Shown piece by piece: positions 50,668-59,060 of a stretch of DNA of 64,000 bases (position 1 is its first letter; every line of letters starts with the position of its first letter). A program made the position numbers and the translations under genes. The DNA comes from Microvirga sp. SRT01 (GTDB taxonomy: Bacteria > Pseudomonadota > Alphaproteobacteria > Sphingomonadales > Sphingomonadaceae), in NCBI GenBank assembly GCA_018139225.1, contig JAGSNX010000003.1, positions 434,001-498,000 on the forward strand. The letters run 5' to 3'. The notes below the pieces were generated by a model. The model made no database searches and was not told the origin of the DNA. It saw nothing but the letters and a program-made list of their open reading frames with translations.

Positions 50668-51544
50668 CCGCGTCTTCCTGACGCGCGCGCTCCTCGTAGA
50701 AGTTGCGGACCACGTCCCATGCCTCTTCGGCGGTTTCGACATAGGTGAAGATCGACAGGTCGCGCTCGGACACGACGCCTTCCTCGACCAGGGCCTCGAA
50801 GTTCACGACCTTTTCCCAGAATTCGCGACCGACCAGCAGTACCGGGATCGGCGCGATCTTGCCCGTCTGGATCAGCGTCAGCAGCTCGAACAGCTCGTCG
50901 AACGTCCCGAACCCGCCCGGAAATGCCGCCAGCGCGCGGGCATGCAGCAGGAAGTGCATCTTGCGCAGCGCGAAATAGTGGAACTGGAGCGACAGGGCGG
51001 GGGTGACATAGGGGTTCGGCGCCTGTTCGTGCGGCAGGACGATGTTCAGCCCGACCGACTCGGCCCCGACGTCGTGCGCGCCGCGATTGGCGGCTTCCAT
51101 GATCGACGGACCCCCGCCGGAGCATACGACGAAATGCCGCCGCCCCGCTTCGTCGCGCGGCAGCCGACTGGTGATCTGCGCCAGTTCGCGCGCCATGTCG
51201 TAATAGCGGCTCTTGTCGACCAGCCGCTCGGCGATCTTCCGGCTCTTGTCGTCGGTCGCCATGTCCAGCATCGCCTGCGCCTTGGCCGGCTCCGGGATGC
51301 GCGCCGATCCGTAGAAGACGAAGGTGGAGGCGATCTTCGCCTCCTCGAACAGCAGCTGCGCCTTCAGCAGTTCGAGCTGGAAGCGCACCGGGCGCAGATC
51401 CTCCCGCAACAGGAAATCCATGTCCTGGAACGCGAGTTTATAGGCGGGGCTCTGCGTCTGCGGCGTGTGGACGACGGCTTCGGCGCTCTCCGCATCCTGC
51501 TTGGCACGGGGGAAGACGCGGGACGGAACGCGGGTATCGGTCAT
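50657..51544 (-). CDS. LOG family protein (TIGR00730, lysine-decarboxylase-like fold)
   Basis: A 295-residue Rossmann-fold protein with VCSGGGPSIMEAANRGA and AFPGGFGTFDELFELLTL; PGGFGTxxE is the family signature. Related enzymes release free cytokinins or act as nucleotide 5'-monophosphate phosphoribohydrolases. The N-terminal ~70 residues are family-variable, and no decarboxylase activity is implied. Its 3' end lies in a dispersed repeat. Confidence 0.9.
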   Translation of the reverse strand: MTDTRVPSRVFPRAKQDAESAEAVVHTPQTQSPAYKLAFQDMDFLLREDLRPVRFQLELLKAQLLFEEAKIASTFVFYGSARIPEPAKAQAMLDMATDDKSRKIAERLVDKSRYYDMARELAQITSRLPRDEAGRRHFVVCSGGGPSIMEAANRGAHDVGAESVGLNIVLPHEQAPNPYVTPALSLQFHYFALRKMHFLLHARALAAFPGGFGTFDELFELLTLIQTGKIAPIPVLLVGREFWEKVVNFEALVEEGVVSERDLSIFTYVETAEEAWDVVRNFYEERARQEDAAEG

Positions 51545-51553
51545 CGCCTGCGA

Positions 51554-52192
51554 TTAGCGGCAGAAGCGCGCGCCGTCATCCTCCAGATGCAGGTGGTTTG
51601 CATGCGCTGCGTTATAATCGGGGGATAAAACCGTACCGAACCGGCGGCAGGCGGATGCCCGCATCTGGCGAAGATAGGTGCGCGTGACCTCGTCCGCAGA
51701 GTTCCAGTCGCGCAGCACGCTGATCCGCCGTCCGTCCTTCAGCACGAAGCCGCCGACATCCACCGCATTGGCGATGGCATGCCCGGATCGCCGGTCACCG
51801 CCACGCGTGGAGCCGACGACGTTGCGGCAGGCATAGGTGCCCATGCCCTCGACGCGCGCCAGTTCCGACCCCAGCATCTGGTATGCGCCGGGTGCGACCG
51901 CGTTCCTGATCCAGCCGGCAAAGGCGCGCGCGGTGCCACAGCGCATGGCGGTGATGCCGGTCACGGGCACGCCGATGTCGGTCAACTGCACCGCCCCGAA
52001 CACGCCGCAACCCTCGCCGTAATCCTTGTCGGGCAACACCCGGAAATCGACGCCGTCGCGTCGCAGGTCTGCGAGACACTGCGCGGTTTCGCGCGCCGGC
52101 GGACGTACGGCTTCGCGGGGGCCGCCCGGCCGTTGGGTCCGTCCGCACGCGGAGAGCAGGAACAGTGCGAACAGAACGGTGACGGCCTTCAT
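51554..52192 (-). CDS. Extensin-like lipoprotein
   Basis: The start at 52192 (MKAVTVLFALFLLSACG) gives 212 residues with a lipobox (LLSAC). The rest matches the extensin-like C-terminal domain: CGVFGAVQLTDIGVPVTG, RSGHAIANAVDVGGFVLKDG and HANHLHLEDDG, with conserved Cys and the His/Asp set found in D,D-peptidase-like enzymes. It may act in cell-wall processing. It ends 9 bp before the LOG gene start. Confidence 0.88.
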   Translation of the reverse strand: MKAVTVLFALFLLSACGRTQRPGGPREAVRPPARETAQCLADLRRDGVDFRVLPDKDYGEGCGVFGAVQLTDIGVPVTGITAMRCGTARAFAGWIRNAVAPGAYQMLGSELARVEGMGTYACRNVVGSTRGGDRRSGHAIANAVDVGGFVLKDGRRISVLRDWNSADEVTRTYLRQMRASACRRFGTVLSPDYNAAHANHLHLEDDGARFCR

Positions 52193-52249
52193 CCCGACTA
52201 TCATCGCCGGTCGAGCGGACTGTGTCAGCCCCTTGATCGAGGTTGACTC

Positions 52250-52326
52250 CCCGCCGATCACCGCTAGGGCCGTCGGCGGGCCACGCCGTCCCAACGCGGC
52301 GCGTGCTCTCTGTGAGGAGAGATACA
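52250..52326 (+). promoter_or_regulatory. Structured leader upstream of serC (serC RNA motif candidate)
   Basis: Three stems fall in the 77 bases before the serC start: CCCGCCGA/TCGGCGGG (52250-52257 with 52273-52280), CGCCG/CGGCG (52284-52288 with 52297-52301), and CTCTC/GAGAG (52306-52310 with 52317-52321). The last hairpin holds the ribosome-binding GAGGAG. This is the position and layout of the serC leader known in alphaproteobacteria. Confidence 0.65.
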
Positions 52327-53481
52327 TTGACGGATACCGTGACCGCCCCCGACGTTCGGGGTGCGCAGAAGCCCGCTACCAAGCCGGCTCGCCCCTTCTT
52401 CAGCTCCGGCCCTTGCGCCAAGCCTCCAGGCTGGGACGCTGCCAAGCTGGCCACCGCATCGCTGGGTCGTTCGCACCGGTCGAAGATCGGCAAGCAGCGG
52501 CTGCAATATTGCATCGACCTGATGCGCGCCGCGCTGAAGCTGCCCGACACGCACCGCATCGGCGTCGTCCCCGGTTCCGACACCGGCGCATTCGAGATGG
52601 CGATGTGGACGATGCTCGGCGCGCGGCCGGTCACGACGCTGGCGTGGGAGAGCTTCGGCGAGGGCTGGGTGACGGATGCCGTCAAGCAGCTGAAGATCGA
52701 CCCCACCGTCATCCGTGCCGATTACGGGCAGCTGCCCGACCTGACGCAGATCGACTGGTCGACGGACGTGCTGTTCACCTGGAATGGCACCACGTCCGGC
52801 GTCCGCGTTCCGAACGCCGACTTCATTCCGGCCGACCGCGAGGGGTTGAGCTTCGCCGACGCTACGTCGGGCGTATTCGCCTATGACATCGACTGGGCGA
52901 AGATCGATGTCGCGACGTTCAGCTGGCAGAAGGTGCTGGGCGGCGAGGGCGCGCACGGCGTTCTGATCCTCGGCCCGCGTGCGGTCGAGCGGCTGGAGAG
53001 CTACACGCCGGCATGGCCGCTGCCCAAGGTGTTCCGTCTCGTGTCGAAGGGCAAGCTGACCGAGGGCGTGTTCAAGGGCGAAACGATCAACACGCCCTCG
53101 ATGCTCGCCGTCGAGGACGCGATCTTTGCGCTGGAATGGGCGAAGGATCTGGGTGCGGACGGGCTGATCGCGCGGTCGGATGCCAACGCGGCCGCGCTCG
53201 ACGCGATCGTGGCCGACCGCGACTGGTTGGGCCACCTCGCCGCCGATCCTGCCAGCCGCTCGAAGACCAGCGTCTGCCTGACCGTCGACGGTGCGGACGA
53301 AGCGTTCATCAAGGCGATGGCGTCGCTGCTGGAGAAGGAAGGCGCGGCATTCGACATCGCCGGCTATCGCGACGCGCCGCCGGGCCTGCGCATCTGGTGC
53401 GGGGCGACGGTCGATACCGCCGACATCGTCGCGCTCGGGCCGTGGCTCGACTGGGCCTACGCGACCGTCAAGGCGGGCTGA
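52327..53481 (+). CDS. serC: Phosphoserine aminotransferase
   Basis: A 384-residue PLP enzyme of serine biosynthesis, of the alphaproteobacterial type. The start is a TTG at 52327 with GAGGAGA upstream (LTDTVTAPDVRGAQ). Marks are FFSSGPCAKPPGW, GVVPGSDTGAFEMAMW, WNGTTSGVRVPN and SWQKVLGGEGAHGVLIL, where the lysine binds PLP. serA follows, with a REP-like repeat in between. Confidence 0.95.
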   Translation: MTDTVTAPDVRGAQKPATKPARPFFSSGPCAKPPGWDAAKLATASLGRSHRSKIGKQRLQYCIDLMRAALKLPDTHRIGVVPGSDTGAFEMAMWTMLGARPVTTLAWESFGEGWVTDAVKQLKIDPTVIRADYGQLPDLTQIDWSTDVLFTWNGTTSGVRVPNADFIPADREGLSFADATSGVFAYDIDWAKIDVATFSWQKVLGGEGAHGVLILGPRAVERLESYTPAWPLPKVFRLVSKGKLTEGVFKGETINTPSMLAVEDAIFALEWAKDLGADGLIARSDANAAALDAIVADRDWLGHLAADPASRSKTSVCLTVDGADEAFIKAMASLLEKEGAAFDIAGYRDAPPGLRIWCGATVDTADIVALGPWLDWAYATVKAG

Positions 53482-53490
53482 TCCCAGACA

Positions 53491-53573
53491 CGTCACCCCG
53501 GCAAAAGCCGGGGTCTTCCTCCATATACCGTGCGCTGGCCGCACGAGATCCGGGCGTTCGCCGGGATGACGAA
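53491..53573. repeat. REP-like repeat between serC and serA
   Basis: CACCCCGGCAAAAGCCGGGGT at one end and TCCGGGCGTTCGCCGGGATGACG at the other bracket a spacer. It belongs to the same CCCCGGC family as the copies at 26135 and 57539, and it ends 14 bp before the serA start, so the operon mRNA carries the hairpin. Confidence 0.78.
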
Positions 53574-53586
53574 GGTGCTTCAAACC

Positions 53587-55164
53587 ATGCCTAAAGTCCT
53601 CATTTCCGACAAGATGGACCCCAAAGCCGCGCAGATCTTTCGCGAGCGTGGTGTCGAGGTCGACGAAATCACCGGCAAGACCCCCGAAGAGCTGATGGCG
53701 ATCATCGGCGAGTATGACGGCCTCGCCATCCGCTCCTCGACCAAGGTCACCAAGGCGATCCTCGATCACGCGACGAACCTGAAGGTCGTCGGTCGCGCCG
53801 GCATCGGTGTCGACAATGTCGATATCCCGGCGGCGTCGGCCAAGGGCGTCGTGGTCATGAACACGCCGTTCGGCAATTCGATCACGACCGCCGAACACGC
53901 CATCGCACTGATGTTCGCCCTCGCCCGGCAGTTGCCGGAAGCGGATGCGTCGACGCAGGCCGGCAAGTGGGAGAAGAACCGCTTTATGGGCGTCGAGCTG
54001 ACGTCGAAGACGCTGGGCCTGATCGGGGCGGGCAACATCGGCTCGATCGTCGCCGACCGTGCGCGCGGCCTGAAGATGAAGGTCGTCGCGTTCGATCCGT
54101 TCCTGACGCCCGAGCGGGCAGTGGAGATGGGCGTGGAGAAGGTGACGCTGGACGAGTTGCTGGCGCGCGCCGACTTCATCACGCTGCACACGCCGCTGAC
54201 CGACAGCACCCGCAACATCCTGTCGGCGGAGGCAATCGCCAAGACCAAAAAGGGCGTGCGGATCATCAACTGCGCGCGCGGCGGACTGGTCGACGAGGTC
54301 GCGCTGAAGGCGGCGCTTGATTCGGGGCAGGTCGGCGGCGCGGCGCTCGACGTGTTCGTGGAGGAGCCGGCCAAGGCGTCGCCATTGTTCAACACGCCCA
54401 ACTTCATCTCGACGCCGCATCTGGGCGCGTCGACGACGGAGGCGCAGGTCAACGTCGCGATCCAGGTCGCCGAGCAGATGGCCGACTTCCTCGTCTCGGG
54501 CGGCGTTACCAACGCGCTGAACATGCCGTCGCTGTCCGCGGAGGAAGCGCCCAAGCTGAAGCCGTACATGCAGCTGGCCGAAAAGCTGGGCAGCCTCGTC
54601 GGGCAACTGACCACCGGAGCGATCCCGCGTCTGTCGGTCCACAGCGAGGGTGCGGCGGCGGAGCTGAACCAGAAGCCTTTGGTCAGCGCGACGCTGGCAG
54701 GGTTCCTGCGGACGCAGACCGATACGGTGAACATGGTCAATGCGCCGCTGCTGGCGCGCGACCGCGGCATCGAGGTGCGCGAGGTCAGGACCGAGCGCGA
54801 GGGCGATTACCACACGCTGGTGCGGGTATCGGTGAAGACCGCCGACGGCGAACGGTCGGTGGCGGGCACGCTGTTCGGCGATCAGGCCCCGCGCCTCGTC
54901 GAGCTGTTCGGCATCAAGATCGAGGCCGATCTCGCCGGGCCGATGCTGTACGTCGTGAACGAGGACGCGCCGGGCTTCATCGGTCGCCTCGGCACCGCGC
55001 TGGGTGAGGAGGGGGTCAACATCGGCACCTTCCATCTCGGTCGGCGTCAGGCGGGCGGCGAGGCGGTGTTGCTGCTGTCGGTGGACGAGCCGGTATCGGC
55101 GGACCTGCTGGCCAAGCTGAAGGCGCTGCCGGGCGTCAAGACCGCGATGGGCCTCGCCTTCTGA
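53587..55164 (+). CDS. serA: D-3-phosphoglycerate dehydrogenase
   Basis: A 525-residue first enzyme of serine biosynthesis, oxidising 3-phosphoglycerate. The start at 53587 (MPKVLISDKMDPKAAQIF) is chosen because the upstream frame lies in the repeat. Marks are GRAGIGVDNVDIPAA, LGLIGAGNIGSIVADRA (NAD site), NCARGGLVDEVAL and TPHLGASTTEAQ (catalytic His), then an intervening domain and a C-terminal ACT domain (LYVVNEDAPGFIGRLGTAL) for serine feedback. Confidence 0.96.
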   Translation: MPKVLISDKMDPKAAQIFRERGVEVDEITGKTPEELMAIIGEYDGLAIRSSTKVTKAILDHATNLKVVGRAGIGVDNVDIPAASAKGVVVMNTPFGNSITTAEHAIALMFALARQLPEADASTQAGKWEKNRFMGVELTSKTLGLIGAGNIGSIVADRARGLKMKVVAFDPFLTPERAVEMGVEKVTLDELLARADFITLHTPLTDSTRNILSAEAIAKTKKGVRIINCARGGLVDEVALKAALDSGQVGGAALDVFVEEPAKASPLFNTPNFISTPHLGASTTEAQVNVAIQVAEQMADFLVSGGVTNALNMPSLSAEEAPKLKPYMQLAEKLGSLVGQLTTGAIPRLSVHSEGAAAELNQKPLVSATLAGFLRTQTDTVNMVNAPLLARDRGIEVREVRTEREGDYHTLVRVSVKTADGERSVAGTLFGDQAPRLVELFGIKIEADLAGPMLYVVNEDAPGFIGRLGTALGEEGVNIGTFHLGRRQAGGEAVLLLSVDEPVSADLLAKLKALPGVKTAMGLAF

Positions 55165-55457
55165 GCGAGCCGCTCCACAACCGCGCGAAGGTCTGGCTGG
55201 CGAATACCACCGGGCTCGACCACGCGACGCTCCACGTCCATGTCGGCATGCTGATATGGGTCGTGGGCGTCGCGATCGCGGGCGATGTCGGCGCCGTCTG
55301 GCCGCTGATCGTGGCGGTTCTGGCCGAGCTGGTGAACGAGTGTTTCGACCGGGTGCGGACGGGATCGTGGCGGCTGCCCGACACGATCGCGGACATCGTC
55401 AACTCGGTGCTGTGGCCGGTCGCTCTGTTCGTTCTAGCCCGCAGTGGACTGATCTGA
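55161..55457 (+). CDS. Small membrane protein coupled to serA
   Basis: In the frame of 55161-55457 a CTG overlaps the serA stop (CTGA) and opens 98 residues: LSEPLHNRAKVWLANTTGLD..., with two membrane segments (MLIWVVGVAIAGDVGAVWPL and IVNSVLWPVALFVLA). A GTG- or ATG-only reading would start at the ATG at 55248 and would lose the first 29 residues, which look coding. CTG initiation is unusual; the start remains open. No family was recognised with confidence. Confidence 0.6.
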   Translation: MSEPLHNRAKVWLANTTGLDHATLHVHVGMLIWVVGVAIAGDVGAVWPLIVAVLAELVNECFDRVRTGSWRLPDTIADIVNSVLWPVALFVLARSGLI

Positions 55458-55560
55458 AGCGGTCCCGTTTCGGGATGACACTTTGTTTAACCACATTTAA
55501 ATCGGTATATCGAACCTGAACGCTCTGTTAACGCCTCGTCAACGAACGAGGAGACACGGT

Positions 55561-56136
55561 GTGAAGTTCAAGAGCGTACTGGCCGCAGCAGCGGCGATGA
55601 CGGCAGTGGTCGCAGTGGCCAGCCCGGCCTCGGCCGTGACGGTGACGTCGGTGCAGATCAAGTCGACGGTCGAAGTGCTGCAGGTCGCAGAGCTTCAGCT
55701 GTTCGCCAACGGCCTGAACGTCGCGCAGGGCAAGAACGCCACGGCGACCAGCGTCTATGTGAACGGCCCGGCGGTTCCGTCGTTCGCAGTCGACGGCGAC
55801 ACGCGCGGCGACTATCCCTTCATCTATCACGGCGACGACTACAACGCCGGCGACATCCTGACGGTCGATCTGGGCGGCGCGTTCGATGTCACGACAATTT
55901 CGATCTTCGGTCGTACGGATAGCTGCTGCGGGTTCCGTGACAACTACATCTACACGCTGTTCAACGGCGCGGCCCAGGTCGGCACCGGAACGCTGGACGC
56001 CCGTGCGACCGCGTTCGCCACGGCGAACCTGGCCGGCGCGGTGCCGGAGCCGGCATCGTGGGCGCTGATGATCGGCGGCTTCGGCATGGTCGGCGGCGCG
56101 CTGCGTCGTCGCAAGGCGACCGTTTCGTTCGCCTGA
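55561..56136 (+). CDS. PEPxxWA-CTERM sorting domain protein
   Basis: A 191-residue exported protein starting at a GTG at 55561 with GAGGAGA upstream. A signal peptide (MKFKSVLAAAAAMTAVVAVASPASA) is followed by a discoidin-like beta domain (ELQLFANGLNVAQGKNATATS, FAVDGDTRGDYPFIYHG) and a C-terminal sorting tail VPEPASWALMIGGFGMVGGALRRRK. The PEP-CTERM type tail is expected to be cut by an exosortase. Substrate or ligand is unknown. Confidence 0.88.
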   Translation: MKFKSVLAAAAAMTAVVAVASPASAVTVTSVQIKSTVEVLQVAELQLFANGLNVAQGKNATATSVYVNGPAVPSFAVDGDTRGDYPFIYHGDDYNAGDILTVDLGGAFDVTTISIFGRTDSCCGFRDNYIYTLFNGAAQVGTGTLDARATAFATANLAGAVPEPASWALMIGGFGMVGGALRRRKATVSFA

Positions 56137-56163
56137 TCCATCCCGGCGAATAGCGAATACGGA

Positions 56164-56194
56164 GGGGCGTCGGTCGCAGGACCGGCGCCCCTTT
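56164..56194 (+). terminator. Terminator after the PEP-CTERM gene
   Basis: GGGGCGTCGGTC and GACCGGCGCCCC pair over 12 bases (one G-T) around GCAG, followed by TTT, 27 bp after the stop. Confidence 0.85.
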
Positions 56195-56357
56195 CGTGTG
56201 TGGGCGATCGATCGGTTAACCGCTTTCGAAGACTGGTGGAGGTAGGAGCGGGGGCGGGTCAGCGAAGCGATTGGCTTTGCCGTGGTTGCCGCCTAGTGAT
56301 CGCTGATGCAGTCGGTCGCGTCCCAGAGTCGCGGCGCGTTCGACTGGCGCAAGGGGA

Positions 56358-57353
56358 ATGTCGGACGTGCTGGTCGTGAACGCGGCGATGGTGTTGAGCG
56401 CGATGCTGCTCCAGGACGCGCCCGAGACTCTGGTGCCGACGCCGGTCGTCGCGGCGGAGGTCGTGATCGCAGCGCCGCCGGGGCAGGCGGCGGTTCCCGC
56501 GACGCCGCCCGGACAGACTGCCCAGAGTGCGGCGCAACAGCCGGATATCGTCGTGACCGGTCGCGGCGACTGGGAAGCGCCCGATCCGCTGAGCAAGGTC
56601 AACGAACAGTCGTTCAAGGCGACGGAGGCGGTCGACAAGGCGGTCGTCGGTCCGGTGGCACGCGCCTACAAGCAAAAGGTGCCGAGTCCGATCCGGCGCG
56701 GCATCCACAACTTCCTCTACAACCTGCGCGAGCCGGTCGTGTTCGTGAATTTCGTGCTCCAGCACAAGATCGGCAAGGCGCTGGAGACGGTGGGACGATT
56801 CGCGGTCAATTCCACGGTCGGGGTGATCGGTCTGTTCGACATGGCCAAGCGCAAGCCGTTCAAGCTGCCGCGGCGGAGCAACGGTTTCGCCAACACGCTG
56901 GGATTCTACGGGGTGCCGAACGGGCCGTTCATGTTCCTGCCGTTGGTCGGGCCGACGACGGTGCGCGACCTGTTCGGCGGCGCGATCGACCGGATCGTGC
57001 TGCCGGTGACGCTGGGACAGGGCGTGACCGATCCGAAGTTCGCGGTGCCGGCGGGCGTGCTCGGCGCGCTCGACCACCGGGCGGAGTTCGACGAGACGCT
57101 GGTGCAGCTGCATGACAAGGGCGGCGATCCGTACGTCAACAGCCGCGACTTCTACCTCCAGCGGCGACAGGCGGAGATCGATCGGCTGAAGGGCCGGCCG
57201 ACGGGCACCGTCGGCGGCATGACGGAGGCACCGACCGGTCCGGTGAGGGTGCGGCCGCGGTCGGATGCGGTGGAAGTGCCCGCTCCGGTCCAGCCGGTGG
57301 TTCCGGTGGTGCCGGTTCCGACCGTTTCGGGGGTTGTGCCGGTCAATCAGTGA
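56358..57353 (+). CDS. mlaA: MlaA (VacJ) family outer-membrane lipid asymmetry protein
   Basis: A 331-residue protein whose core (about residues 70-270) matches MlaA: DPLSKVNEQSFKATEAVDKAV, PIRRGIHNFLYNLREPVVFVN, NSTVGVIGLFDMA, ANTLGFYGVPNGPFMFLPLVGPTTVRD. MlaA forms a channel that removes surface phospholipids together with the Mla transport system. The N terminus has no clear lipobox, so its anchoring is uncertain; a later start or a divergent signal is possible. The tail is Pro/Val-rich. Confidence 0.85.
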   Translation: MSDVLVVNAAMVLSAMLLQDAPETLVPTPVVAAEVVIAAPPGQAAVPATPPGQTAQSAAQQPDIVVTGRGDWEAPDPLSKVNEQSFKATEAVDKAVVGPVARAYKQKVPSPIRRGIHNFLYNLREPVVFVNFVLQHKIGKALETVGRFAVNSTVGVIGLFDMAKRKPFKLPRRSNGFANTLGFYGVPNGPFMFLPLVGPTTVRDLFGGAIDRIVLPVTLGQGVTDPKFAVPAGVLGALDHRAEFDETLVQLHDKGGDPYVNSRDFYLQRRQAEIDRLKGRPTGTVGGMTEAPTGPVRVRPRSDAVEVPAPVQPVVPVVPVPTVSGVVPVNQ

Positions 57354-57372
57354 CTTGGTGGTGCGGGCCGGC

Positions 57373-57500
57373 CGGAAGGTTAGGCTAAGGTTAGTCCAAC
57401 GCGGTGTTTCGCACGCGCCGGTGGGATGGCGTCGGCGAGAATGACCGGCGATGAGAAAGAGCCTCGACCGGGGTGTCATAGTTTGTCCGTGTAGGACAGC
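57373..57500. repeat. Dispersed repeat, inverted copy
   Basis: Reverse complement of the unit at 50561-50667. It shares a perfect 31-bp block (57373-57403) and the GTGTAGGACA end (57489-57498), with a diverged middle. Confidence 0.8.
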
Positions 57501-57538
57501 GGCGATGTTTGGGCTCGGCGATCTGACAACACGCCGTC

Positions 57539-57660
57539 ACCCCGGCGAAGACCGGGGTCCAGTTGGGCAACCTTGTCAGTAGATCACCGCCGACATCCCG
57601 ACTGGACCCCGGCCTTCGCCGGGGTGGTAGAAGAGGGTTTTGCACGATCCCCAGCGGAAG
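57539..57660. repeat. REP-like intergenic repeat, copy 2
   Basis: ACCCCGGCGAAGACCGGGGT at 57539-57558, a spacer, CCCCGGCCTTCGCCGGGG at 57607-57624 and an AGGGTTTTGCACGATCCCC tail. It has the same block order as 26135-26260. Together with 57373-57500 it fills most of the 436-bp gap between mlaA and the OmpV-like gene. Confidence 0.82.
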
Positions 57661-57789
57661 AGGACACTGGACCAGTGTCGCTCGCCTTCTTGCCACCCTC
57701 GCTTACGAGGGGCGCCACAGGCGGGACGGTAGCGCCAAGGCTCCACCGCTTTCGCTTGGCAATGCGGTGCTCTGCACTACCATGCGCGT

Positions 57790-58578
57790 ATGACCGCCCT
57801 CCGTCTCTGCTCGTCCGCGTTCGTCGCGACCCTGGTTCTGCTGGCGAGTGCCGGCGCGGCGGAGGCGCAGGATGACCGGCCGCGGCGGACGCGGGTGGGT
57901 TTGGGGCCGCAACTGGTGCCGAGCTATCCGGGCGCGGACGGCATCAGCCTGCGCCCGTTCGTCGATGTCGTCAGCGCGCGGGGCACGGATTCGCTGCCGT
58001 TCGAAGCACCCGACGAAAGCGCGGGCTTCGCGGTCCTGACGCGCGGCCGGTTCGCGATCGGGCCGGCGCTGGGGTTCGAGGGGAGCCGCACCGCCCGCGA
58101 TGTCGGGGCGGCGCTGCCCAAGGTCGGTGCCACGTTCGAGGCGGGCGGCTTCCTGCAATATGCGCTGACCGACATGATCCGGCTGCGCGGCGAAGTGCGC
58201 AAGGGGCTGGGTGGGCACAAGGGCCTGATCGCGAACGTCGGCGGGGATTATGTCGCGCGGAAGGGCGACGACTGGCTGTTTTCGATCGGACCACGCGTGA
58301 CGTTCGCGGATGGACGCTACCACGATGCGTTCTTCAGCGTTGCGCCGGCGGTAGCGGTCGCCACCGGGCTGCGCGCGTTCGATGCGAAGGGCGGGTTGCA
58401 GGCGGCAGGCATCACCGCCGGATTCGTCCGGCATCTGGGCGGGCGCTGGGGCGTATCGAGCTATGCCAAATACGACCGGCTGGTCGACGATCCGGCGCGA
58501 TCACCGATCGTCCGCCGCTACGGATCACGGAACCAGGTGTCGGGTGGGCTGGCGCTGACCTATACGTTCGGCGGGTGA
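57790..58578 (+). CDS. MipA/OmpV family outer-membrane protein
   Basis: A 262-residue exported barrel with signal peptide MTALRLCSSAFVATLVLLASAG. Family marks are VGLGPQLVPSYPGADGISLRPFVD and FEAGGFLQYALTDMIRLRGEVRKGLGGHKG, with GDDWLFSIGPRVTFADGRYHDAFF and a final beta strand (SGGLALTYTFGG). MipA scaffolds peptidoglycan enzymes in E. coli, but most family members are uncharacterised barrels. Confidence 0.9.
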   Translation: MTALRLCSSAFVATLVLLASAGAAEAQDDRPRRTRVGLGPQLVPSYPGADGISLRPFVDVVSARGTDSLPFEAPDESAGFAVLTRGRFAIGPALGFEGSRTARDVGAALPKVGATFEAGGFLQYALTDMIRLRGEVRKGLGGHKGLIANVGGDYVARKGDDWLFSIGPRVTFADGRYHDAFFSVAPAVAVATGLRAFDAKGGLQAAGITAGFVRHLGGRWGVSSYAKYDRLVDDPARSPIVRRYGSRNQVSGGLALTYTFGG

Positions 58579-58656
58579 TCGAGGGGGATGGTCGCGGTTC
58601 ACGGTGAAGACAGCCGGGCCGGGTTACGGCGCCGGGCAACCACCGGAGTTCGCATC

Positions 58657-59028
58657 ATGCGTCATGTCGTCGTTCTCGTTGCCGCTGCTGCGGCCGTCCT
58701 GCCCGTCTCCGCCGCATCGGCGGCGATCAGCGTCGGCGCGTTCCTGACCCGTGCGGACGCGCTGAAGGCGCAGGGGATCGGCGCGATGCTGTCGCCCGAA
58801 TTCGGCGCGCTGCGTGACGAGGCGAAGGCCGCCACGCGGCAGCTTCGTGCCGAGGACGAGGCGCGGCGTGCGGCGGGCAAGCCGCCGATCGCCTGCGTGC
58901 CGGAAGGATCCTCGGTCGGCATCATGGAAATGCTCGACGGGCTGCACGCGCTGTCGCCGGCGGAAAAGAAGCGGCCGTTGAAGGACGGCTATGCGCGGGT
59001 GCTCGCGAAGCGGTATCCATGCGGGTGA
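58657..59028 (+). CDS. Hypothetical exported protein
   Basis: The start at 58657 (MRHVVVLVAAAAAVLPVSAASA) gives 123 residues with a clear signal peptide. The mature part is helical and charged with a conserved-looking FLTRADALKAQGIGAMLSPEF segment and two Cys (ACVPEG, YPCG). No named family was recognised; similar small exported proteins occur in sphingomonads. Confidence 0.75.
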   Translation: MRHVVVLVAAAAAVLPVSAASAAISVGAFLTRADALKAQGIGAMLSPEFGALRDEAKAATRQLRAEDEARRAAGKPPIACVPEGSSVGIMEMLDGLHALSPAEKKRPLKDGYARVLAKRYPCG

Positions 59029-59060
59029 GGTGACGGGGGCGGGACGTCGCGCGGTTCGGG

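Noticed and set aside
50657..51544. Lysine decarboxylase
   Set aside because: The old family name is misleading; PGGFGTxxE proteins are LOG-type phosphoribohydrolases.
52264..55035. 923-residue minus-strand open frame
   Set aside because: Antisense to serC and serA, with no family pattern; an effect of high GC codon use.
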